Shown here piece by piece: positions 25,920-32,360 of a stretch of 32,360 nt of DNA. Below the pieces are notes generated by a model, which saw only the letters and a program-made list of their open reading frames with translations, had not been told where the DNA came from and did not search any database. The DNA lies in NCBI GenBank assembly GCA_018402425.1, contig JAGYIZ010000021.1, forward strand, positions 1 to 32,360, written 5' to 3'. Numbering within the stretch: position 1 is the stretch's first letter; every line of letters begins with the position of its first letter. A program made the translations under genes and the position numbers. The stretch is from Candidatus Atribacteria bacterium. GTDB taxonomy: Bacteria; Atribacterota; Phoenicimicrobiia; Phoenicimicrobiales; Stramentimicrobiaceae.

Positions 25920-26516
25920 TCATTGCATCGTATATAAATTTCCCACTAAAAAACAAAAGAAAAATCCCACAAAAAGCAAAAATAATTTGCTGTAACCTTT
26001 CTCCGAAAAAATTACCACCAGCAAGGATAAAGAAGAAAGGAAATACAGCCAGAAAAATCGCAACTCAATGAACAAAATAAAGGCAATTAATCCCCATAAG
26101 CCAAATTGATAGGCACCGGTAATCAACATGGCACCGATAGTTGCCCACCAGATTAAAAAATAGGGATTGGCAATAGTTAAGACTACACCAGCCTGTAGAG
26201 GAGTATATTGTTGATGAACTTGACTAATTTGGGTATTACGGATGCTTTTTAGTAATCCGATTCCCATATTAAATAGAAATAGACCTCCTAGAACTCCAAT
26301 AAGGATCTTAACCCAGCTGATTTCTAAAAACTGGCCAAAACCAATCAGTATTAATATCATGAGCGGTAGTTCGACAATCCCATGTCCGATAGCAATCATT
26401 GCCCCGGAATGAGGTTGTTGAGTACCTTTGCTCACTGTTACTGCAGTAATCGGACCAGGAGCCATCACACCGGAAAGAGAAATAATTACTGCTTTGATTA
26501 AAAAAGAAAAAAGCAT
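25920..26516 (-). CDS. LysE/RhtB-family exporter
   Basis: A 198-residue membrane protein with about six hydrophobic segments. The N-terminal pattern GVMAPGPITAVTVSKGTQ is the LysE family signature. NPYFLIWWATIGAMLI is also typical. Members export amino acids or other small compounds. It is the last gene of the pterin-cofactor operon, 33 bases after moaB, so it may be cotranscribed, but a link of function to Mo/W cofactor is not established. The ribosome binding site is AAGG. Confidence 0.9.
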   Translation of the reverse strand: MLFSFLIKAVIISLSGVMAPGPITAVTVSKGTQQPHSGAMIAIGHGIVELPLMILILIGFGQFLEISWVKILIGVLGGLFLFNMGIGLLKSIRNTQISQVHQQYTPLQAGVVLTIANPYFLIWWATIGAMLITGAYQFGLWGLIAFILFIELRFFWLYFLSSLSLLVVIFSEKGYSKLFLLFVGFFFCFLVGNLYTMQ

Positions 26517-26549
26517 TTTAAACCTTTTTAAATACGTTTTATAATAAAA

Positions 26550-27041
26550 TCACTCTTTGCCACACTCGGAGGCTTCACCCTTTAATATATCAATACCATG
26601 AGGGAGTGCTTCTAAAATAATATCCAAAGATTCTCGGACACCTTTGGGACTTCCAGGAAGATTAATAATCAGACTTTTTTTGCGAATACCTGCTATCGCT
26701 CGCGACAAAATTGCCTTTGGTGTTTTCTTAAAACTTTCCATTCTAATTATCTCACTTATACCCGGTACCAATTTGTCAATCACTCCCTTTGTTGCCTCAG
26801 GAGTTACATCTCTGACAGCTAATCCTGTTCCGCCTGTAGTAAGAACCAGATCGGCTCCTATTCTATCTACTGCTTCAATAACAGCTGTCTGGATTAAATC
26901 AATTTCATCAGGAACAATTTTATATCCAACTACCTGGGCTTCAATCTTTTCTAAAATAAACCTGATAGCCTCACCACTAAGATCTTCTCTCTGACCTCTG
27001 GCACCCTTATCGCTTACCGTAATTATAGCAACTTTAATCAT
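26550..27041 (-). CDS. moaB: MoaB/MogA-family molybdopterin adenylyltransferase
   Basis: A 163-residue protein. It shows the ITVSDKGARGQREDLSG N-terminal motif and LTTGGTGLAVRDVTPEAT, the molybdopterin-binding signature. It adenylylates molybdopterin so that MoeA can insert Mo or W. The start overlaps the MOSC gene stop by eight bases, a sign of coupling. Its length is nearer MoaB than MogA; one-copy genomes often use this type for the adenylylation step. Confidence 0.95.
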   Translation of the reverse strand: MIKVAIITVSDKGARGQREDLSGEAIRFILEKIEAQVVGYKIVPDEIDLIQTAVIEAVDRIGADLVLTTGGTGLAVRDVTPEATKGVIDKLVPGISEIIRMESFKKTPKAILSRAIAGIRKKSLIINLPGSPKGVRESLDIILEALPHGIDILKGEASECGKE

Positions 27042-27492
27042 CTTTTGTTATTACCTCAATAGTATCCCCACTCTGAATAGTACCTCCTTCGACCACTTTG
27101 GTGAAAATACCTTCCACGGGCATAATAGAACGAACTTTCTGACCACGAACAATAATATCAACATCGTGGTCCTTTCCAATCTGGGTAATGCTGAGAATAA
27201 CGTCTTTTCCGATTCTGATTAAAGTTCCCAGCGGATATTTATATAAATCTGCAATGCCCTGAAAATCTATATTTTCAAACAGGTCTCCATAATTAAGCTC
27301 ATAACCTTCTTTTCTGTTTTTTTCCAAGCTAACCAGGTTAAGAAGGCTAACCTGCTTATGATCTCTACCAGCATGAACATCCCCTTTAATACCAAAATCT
27401 TTAATCAAAACAGCACTTGCAACTTGTTTTTTAGGAATTTTCCGGCTATTTCCAATGCAAACGGCGAGTACAGTTCCTTTTTTACTATTCAT
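27034..27492 (-). CDS. MOSC domain protein
   Basis: A 152-residue MOSC (MOCO sulfurase C-terminal) domain protein: GTVLAVCIGNSRKIPKKQ, then LIKDFGIKGDVHAGRDHKQV with the conserved Gly-Asp-His region. It is thought to handle sulfur or the pterin cofactor. The start is ATG 27492 with GGAAGGAG seven bases upstream; the longer frame from 27570 lies wholly inside moaC and lacks a site. It overlaps moaC by eight bases. MOSC next to MoaB is common and is sometimes a fusion. Confidence 0.9.
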   Translation of the reverse strand: MNSKKGTVLAVCIGNSRKIPKKQVASAVLIKDFGIKGDVHAGRDHKQVSLLNLVSLEKNRKEGYELNYGDLFENIDFQGIADLYKYPLGTLIRIGKDVILSITQIGKDHDVDIIVRGQKVRSIMPVEGIFTKVVEGGTIQSGDTIEVITKDD

Positions 27493-28033
27493 CTTGTCTC
27501 CTTCCTTCAGAAGAAGGGTTGCTTTCTCCTTCAGCATTATTAAGGTACGATTTACCTTGATAATGACCACTCATACCCCCGTCTTTCTCCACCAGATGAA
27601 TATGACTGATTTCAATTCCCCGTTCTACTGCCTTACAGATATCATAAATGGTAAGAGCTGCCACTGAAACAGCATGAAGTGCTTCCATTTCTACTCCTGT
27701 TTTACCGGTGGTCATGACAATAGAACGTATCAGGATACTATTTTTTTCATCCATAAAATAAAAATCCATATCTACATTGTTGAGAATTAAGGGGTGACAT
27801 AAAGGAATCATACGGCTTGTTTCCTTAGCTGCCATAATCCCGGCTACCTGAGCAATTCCCAGAACATCACCCTTGGCTATCTTTTTATCTTTGATTAAAA
27901 CAAGGGTTTGGGGTTTCATAATCACTTCCCCCTCAGCAATAGCTATTCTATGGGTATCGTCTTTATCCCCCACATTAACCATACGAGCCCTTCCTTTTTT
28001 ATTTAAATGAGTAAATGATTTTTCGTTATTCAT
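27485..28033 (-). CDS. moaC: Cyclic pyranopterin monophosphate synthase MoaC
   Basis: A 182-residue protein, slightly longer than E. coli MoaC (about 160). Motifs: ARMVNVGDKDDTHRIAIAEG, MIPLCHPL, TGKTGVEMEALHAVSVAALT and KDGGMSG. It turns the MoaA product into cyclic pyranopterin monophosphate. AGGAGGG seven bases before ATG doubles as the coding sequence for the last residues (IGG) of MoaA. Second step of the pathway. Confidence 0.97.
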   Translation of the reverse strand: MNNEKSFTHLNKKGRARMVNVGDKDDTHRIAIAEGEVIMKPQTLVLIKDKKIAKGDVLGIAQVAGIMAAKETSRMIPLCHPLILNNVDMDFYFMDEKNSILIRSIVMTTGKTGVEMEALHAVSVAALTIYDICKAVERGIEISHIHLVEKDGGMSGHYQGKSYLNNAEGESNPSSEGRRQDE

Positions 28034-28037
28034 TTCT

Positions 28038-29021
28038 TTACCCTCCTATCTTGGACATATCAAATTCAGAAATATTTTTACTCCCTATATGATGACGAAA
28101 TGGTTTAATCCGTATCGCTTCCTCCAAAGATTGTTGAATCGTCTCTTCTCTTGCTTCTTGCTCCTTTAAAGGTATCTGTCTTAACTTATCTTTGATTTCT
28201 ACTTCCCGGGAGCTAAATAAACATGGCCTTAGCCTTCCTTCGGCAGTTAATCGAATACGGTTACATTTCGCACAAAAATGCTGGCTGACTGCAGTAATAA
28301 ATCCAACCATGCCTTTTGCACCGGGCAATTGATAATAAACTGCAGGGCCATAACCCCTTTCTACTGAAGCGGGTTTTAGATTGGGAAATCTCATTTTCAT
28401 TTCATCTTTGATATTTTGAGCAGAAACAAAATGACCCTGATTAATTTGGGTAAGCTCATGATTGGTTGGCATTAGTTCAATAAACCTAATATACAATGGT
28501 TCATTTACGGTTAATCGAATAAATTCTTCCACTTCATCATCATTGATTCCTTTTAATAAAACTACATTATCTTAACCGGAGTTAGTCCACTTTGAAATGA
28601 TTCCCTCAAACCCTTTCCAAACCGTCAAAACCGGTTATTTCTTTAAATTTCTCTCTTTGTAATGAATCAAGGCTGATATTAACCCGGTTTTAACCGGCAT
28701 TCTTTCGGTTGCCATACCAGACAAATAATATCCATTGGTAGTCATAGAGATATCTTCCAAGGCTTCAATTTGTTTAATTCCTTTATAAAATTAACACCCC
28801 TTTCTTGCAATGGTTCACCTCAGTTAGTCTTACTTTGTTCATACCCATTTGTATTACTCAGGTAATCTCAAGTATTTCTTCAAAACGCAGGATATTTTCA
28901 TGCTTAATGGCAGAAATTTCTATCGGAGGAGAACAATAAGCCATCTAAAATTACAGCAGTGTAATCAAGAAATTCTAAAGTAAATAATTTTTCTACCATA
29001 TGTATCAATTAATTTTTTCAT
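28038..29021 (-). pseudogene. moaA: GTP 3',8-cyclase MoaA, 5' half frameshifted
   Basis: The C-terminal half (28038-28532) is intact, with the second iron-sulfur site FCAKCNRIRLTAEGRLRPC and the essential C-terminal GG. The 5' half starts at ATG 29021 (overlapping the upstream gene by 17 bases) as MKKLIDTYGRKIIYFRIS, then shifts through CNFR, YCSPPIEISAIKHENILRF, SMTTNGYYLSGMATERMPVK, ISLDSLQREKFKEITGFDG and LLKGINDDEVEEFI. At the radical-SAM CxxxCxxC site the second cysteine codon is TGG and a base is lost, so SAM cleavage would fail if this sequence is correct. Total repaired length is about 328 residues, normal for MoaA. At least six changes of frame lie within about 450 bases. Confidence 0.92.
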
Positions 29022-30978
29022 TTGATAATACTATACCGCATTGACTTAGATCGTATCCTCCAAGTCCGGTAGCTTGCTCCTTAAAATGATTTGTTTTTAT
29101 TATTTCTAATAACTTTTTTATTTTATCACTTTTAATATATTTTTCAGGAATAATTAGGTCATATCTTTCCTTAATCAAGGGAATAAAATCCAATTCAAAA
29201 GCTTTTGCCGCTGAATATATACCTAGTCCTGCATCTACTCTTTTGTTGGCAACTGCAGAGGCCACCATGAGATGGGTAAATTCCTCCTGATGATAACCTT
29301 GGATATTATCAGAATTGATATTATTTTTACTAAGCAAATAATCTAAAAGTACTCGAGTTCCTGAACCTTTTTGTCGATTAACAAAACTAACATCTTTCCG
29401 GACTAAATCATTTATACTCATTATCTTTTTGGGATTACCCTTAGAAACCATAAACCCTTGCTGACGATAGGCCATATTCACCACCACCAAATTGTGGTCA
29501 GCCAAAATTTGTTTAATATAGGGAAAATTATATTCTCCGCTTTCTACATCCAATAGATGTGAAGTTGCCAGATGTGCAACTCCCTGTTTTAAGGCTAGAA
29601 GGCCACCCATGCTTCCGGTATGGAAGGATGCCAGACGAAATTCCGGCGAATTTGTTTGCAACTCATTCTTTAAAACATCTAATATAAGATCATGGCTGCC
29701 AATAATAATAATTGTGTTATCTAAATTAAGATTGTCTTCTAATAATTCTGCATCTGTCTGCTCTTTTAAAGTTAATCCTTCACTAAGCGAAGGAATTCTG
29801 ATAAGGGCATCCGCTTCTACTAGCGAAGAAATAACTCCTGCACCCCGGCTTAAAGGATAAGCCATTATTTTATTATCAACTTTTGCCAGTTTAGCACGAA
29901 GAAATTCTTCATTACCTAATCTTGATACAACTTTTCTAGCCATTAATGCCTTTACTTTAGTTCTTTTTGGAGGAGTTAAAGCCAAATTTTTATAGACTAA
30001 GGGCAAAACAAATTCCCAGGCAGCAATTAAAAAAGAGACCGGATATCCAGGTAATCCTATAACCGGAGTGCTTTGTACGATTCCTGCTAATGTTGGTTTC
30101 CCCGGCATAATGGCAATACCATGAAATAATATTTCTCCGATTTCTCCCAGTGCTTTTGCAGTAAAATCTTTACTCCCTGCCGAGGTACCTGCAATGACAG
30201 CAACTATGTCATTTTCTTTTATTGCTGATTGTAATGTTTTTACCAGCTCTTCTTTGATATCACGTACAATAGGATAGAGAACAGGTTCTCCTCCCCATTG
30301 AATAACTGAATTTGATAACATCCTGGAATTAAAATCCAGTATATCACCTGCTTTTATCTCTTCTTTATCAAGTCCAATTAACTCTTCTCCGGTAGGGATT
30401 ATAGCAACACGAGGCTTTTTTCGAACATTTATTTCAGCTATCCCTCCTGCCATCAGGACGCCAATATCCACTGGCCTGATTTTATGGTTTGCAGTCAATA
30501 TTAGCTGGTGTGTTACAATGTCCTCTCCAATATTACGGACATTCGTACCGGGGTAAACAGATTGAAATATTTTCAGCTGTTCAAATCCCTCTTTTCGAAT
30601 ATTGGGTTGGCTATTTCCCTTTTGTTCAACAGGGATAACATCCTCAATTTTTATCACTGAATCAAATCCCTCCGGCAGAGGGTTGCCGGTATTCACATAC
30701 AAAAAATCTTTCTTATAAGTCAACATAATCGGATTATTTTCTGAAGCATTCTCTGTATCCCCGGAATGCACAGCGATTCCGTCCATAGCTGCAGCTGTAT
30801 AGTGCAAAGATGACCTTTTGGCATAAACAGCTTCTGAGGTAACCCGGGCAAGCGATTCTTCGACCGGAAGCAATTCTTTCTTTGAATTCAATAAAAGCTT
30901 TCCTTCTAAAATAGCTTTATCAATTTTTTGTTTCGCTTCCTCTAAGGATATTTTATTCAAATAAATATTTCGTTCCAT
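29005..30978 (-). CDS. moeA: MoeA molybdotransferase fused to a periplasmic-binding-like domain
   Basis: A 657-residue fusion. Residues 1 to about 410 are MoeA: AAAMDGIAVHSGDT (62-75), IIPTGEEL, AGTSAGSKDFT (263-273) and LPGYPVSF (309-316). Residues about 420-650 are a PBP-like domain (the LysR-substrate-like type seen with molybdopterin enzymes): HTGSMGGLLAL, LATSHLLDVESGEY, NRQKGSGTRVLLDY and VASAVANKRVDAGLGIYSAA. MoeA inserts molybdate or tungstate into adenylylated pterin; the second domain may bind the oxyanion or a ligand. There is no signal peptide, so it is cytoplasmic. It lies 42 bases after the other moeA. The ribosome binding site (AGGGG) is weak and about 15 bases away. Confidence 0.92.
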   Translation of the reverse strand: MERNIYLNKISLEEAKQKIDKAILEGKLLLNSKKELLPVEESLARVTSEAVYAKRSSLHYTAAAMDGIAVHSGDTENASENNPIMLTYKKDFLYVNTGNPLPEGFDSVIKIEDVIPVEQKGNSQPNIRKEGFEQLKIFQSVYPGTNVRNIGEDIVTHQLILTANHKIRPVDIGVLMAGGIAEINVRKKPRVAIIPTGEELIGLDKEEIKAGDILDFNSRMLSNSVIQWGGEPVLYPIVRDIKEELVKTLQSAIKENDIVAVIAGTSAGSKDFTAKALGEIGEILFHGIAIMPGKPTLAGIVQSTPVIGLPGYPVSFLIAAWEFVLPLVYKNLALTPPKRTKVKALMARKVVSRLGNEEFLRAKLAKVDNKIMAYPLSRGAGVISSLVEADALIRIPSLSEGLTLKEQTDAELLEDNLNLDNTIIIIGSHDLILDVLKNELQTNSPEFRLASFHTGSMGGLLALKQGVAHLATSHLLDVESGEYNFPYIKQILADHNLVVVNMAYRQQGFMVSKGNPKKIMSINDLVRKDVSFVNRQKGSGTRVLLDYLLSKNNINSDNIQGYHQEEFTHLMVASAVANKRVDAGLGIYSAAKAFELDFIPLIKERYDLIIPEKYIKSDKIKKLLEIIKTNHFKEQATGLGGYDLSQCGIVLSNEKIN

Positions 30979-31020
30979 TATATATCAATTAATCCCCTTA
31001 TCTTTTGTGTTTATACTATG

Positions 31021-32289
31021 TCATTCAAACAAGGTAACGATAACCTTTTGCCCCTGATATAAACCTTCCTGATTAAGTCTAATAGTAATATAGCCATCAG
31101 CCATGGCTAGAGAAGAAATCATCCCTGATTTACCAAGAACCGGAACAGCCCACAGTTGATTGTTTTTATTTTTTAACAAAACCCTAATATATTCTTCCCT
31201 TCCTGCATCAGAAAATACATTATTTTCCAATAAGGCATCAATTGTTTTTCGTCCTCCAAAATGAAAGGTTTCGCCTTTTAAGTCAGATATTATCTTTCTA
31301 ACCACATTATCAAAAACCATCATAGCCGAAACTGGATGTCCCGGCAAACCAATAAATAATTTCTGTTTATTTAAAGAGATAATAGTCGGCTTCCCCGGTT
31401 TTAATGCTAATCCGTGAACCAGGATACCCGGCGGACCAAGACGGTTCAATACTTTTAAGGTATAATCCCTTACTCCAACTGAACTGCCACCGGAAATTAA
31501 GGTCAAGTCTATTTCCTGGTTTTCCAGACATTCAGAAAGCGCTTTTTCCAATATCAATTCATCATCAGGAATAATGCCAATATAATAAGGAATACAACCC
31601 ATTTGTTCGATTGCAGCTCCTAAGGCAAAAGTGTTAATATCCCGCACCTGACCGGGCTCCGGTTTAGAATTAATAGATATGATTTCATCACCGGTAGAAA
31701 TAATTGCAACGACCAGTTTTTTAAAAACATTGATCTTTTCACAACCAAGTGCGGCCAGTAAACCAATATCCTGAGGTCTGAGACGATGACCTTTCCCAAA
31801 AATGGTCTCGTTTTTCTTGATATCTTCATCTTCTCTTAATACGTTTTCCCAGGGAGCTACTGAACGACTTATTTCAATCATCGTCGAGCTGATGTTATCA
31901 GTATACTCTAACATTACCACTGCATCAGCGCCTTCAGGCAACATGCCCCCGGTTGAAATCCGTGCAGCCTGTCCATTTTGTAACTGAAAAGAAGGTTTTT
32001 CTGACATCTTGATCTCACCAATCAAATCAAGATAAGCCGGTAAACCGTCACTGGCTCCATAAGTATCACTGGCTTTTACTGCATATCCATCCATCGTTGA
32101 TCTATTAAATCCGGGTATATTCTCAGTTGATATAATATTTTCTGCTAACACTCTTCCGTAAGCATGGATAAGCTCTATTTGTTCTTCACGCTTTTTAAAA
32201 AATGTAGCAAAATTAAAAGATTGACGAAAGATTTTTAGGCTTTCCTCGATTGTTATGACTTTAAATAGTGGCTGGATCATAAAAAACAT
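31021..32289 (-). CDS. moeA: MoeA molybdotransferase, stand-alone paralogue
   Basis: A 422-residue MoeA of normal length: FNRSTMDGYAVKASDT (61-76), AIISTGDEI (195-203), SGGSSVGVRDYT (266-277) and IGLPGHPVSAMMVF (313-326). It inserts metal into adenylylated molybdopterin. First gene of the operon in view. With the MoeA-PBP fusion next to it there are two MoeA copies, which in W/Mo users may divide the two metals. The start may be ATG 32289 or ATG 32280 (nine bases later); neither has a clear ribosome binding site since a hairpin lies directly before it. Confidence 0.93.
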   Translation of the reverse strand: MFFMIQPLFKVITIEESLKIFRQSFNFATFFKKREEQIELIHAYGRVLAENIISTENIPGFNRSTMDGYAVKASDTYGASDGLPAYLDLIGEIKMSEKPSFQLQNGQAARISTGGMLPEGADAVVMLEYTDNISSTMIEISRSVAPWENVLREDEDIKKNETIFGKGHRLRPQDIGLLAALGCEKINVFKKLVVAIISTGDEIISINSKPEPGQVRDINTFALGAAIEQMGCIPYYIGIIPDDELILEKALSECLENQEIDLTLISGGSSVGVRDYTLKVLNRLGPPGILVHGLALKPGKPTIISLNKQKLFIGLPGHPVSAMMVFDNVVRKIISDLKGETFHFGGRKTIDALLENNVFSDAGREEYIRVLLKNKNNQLWAVPVLGKSGMISSLAMADGYITIRLNQEGLYQGQKVIVTLFE

Positions 32290-32295
32290 CTATCG

Positions 32296-32314
32296 TCAGG
32301 GGAAAATCCCCTGA
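32296..32314. repeat. Hairpin directly before moeA
   Basis: TCAGGGG and CCCCTGA pair over seven bases around a 5-base loop; the right-hand edge of this stem in the transcript lies six bases before the first moeA ATG. On the minus strand it is followed by CGATAG and then ATG, with no U-tract. It may control moeA translation or end an upstream gene beyond the window. Confidence 0.6.
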
Positions 32315-32360
32315 AACCCCTTTCTTAATCTTATTAAACTCTTTTAAAGATAACTTTTAG

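Noticed and set aside
1-32360. CRISPR array, tRNA, rRNA, insertion sequence or origin
   Set aside because: No regular repeat-spacer pattern, cloverleaf, transposase or DnaA-box cluster was seen on either strand.

Overview
This window is AT-rich (roughly one-third GC by eye, with a GC-richer stretch around 7.5-10.4 kb). The content suggests an anaerobic bacterium: a tungsto/molybdopterin aldehyde:ferredoxin oxidoreductase (AOR), a nickel-dependent LarA-type racemase homologue, a molybdopterin operon with a MoeA-periplasmic-binding-protein fusion, strong AGGAGG ribosome binding sites and TTG/ATG starts. It resembles Clostridia or Atribacterota-like lineages, but the phylum cannot be fixed from sequence reading alone.

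Region 1 (1-21.4 kb, all minus strand) is a hydroxy-acid/sugar-acid catabolic district. Its left part is an operon read right to left: AOR, LarA-family racemase, aconitase X large subunit and aconitase X small subunit (cut by the window edge). It starts behind a long structured leader at 5.12-5.35 kb. To the right lie a class II aldolase, an HpcH/HpaI aldolase remnant, a TRAP transporter (dctM, dctQ, dctP), a second HpcH/HpaI aldolase, a UxaA large subunit and an RraA-family protein. These are followed by relics of an IclR regulator and an FGGY kinase, an SDR dehydrogenase and a SorC regulator. The region ends with two D-2-hydroxyacid dehydrogenases, a broken zinc alcohol dehydrogenase and an MFS transporter. 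A plausible scheme is uptake of sugar acids or hydroxy acids by TRAP/MFS, followed by epimerisation, dehydration, aldol cleavage to pyruvate plus an aldehyde, and oxidation of the aldehyde by AOR or reduction by the dehydrogenases. Substrates are inferred, not shown.

Region 2 (21.5-25.9 kb) holds general-purpose genes on both strands: aldo/keto reductase, RimK-like ATP-grasp ligase, MscS channel, PEBP/YbhB protein and a HAD hydrolase.

Region 3 (25.9-32.3 kb, minus strand) is a tightly packed pterin-cofactor operon: moeA, moeA-PBP fusion, moaA, moaC, MOSC, moaB/mogA and a LysE exporter. It supplies the kind of cofactor that AOR in region 1 needs.

A striking property is the distribution of damage. 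Dense single-base indels are confined to discrete patches: about 6.39-8.99 kb, two indels at 10.6-11.26 kb, 18.0-18.5 kb and 28.55-29.0 kb. Patch edges do not follow gene edges, and the intervening genes are intact. Some may be low-quality consensus. The IclR/FGGY relics at 13.56-14.44 kb, by contrast, carry real deletions. No rRNA, tRNA, CRISPR array, insertion sequence or replication origin was recognised.
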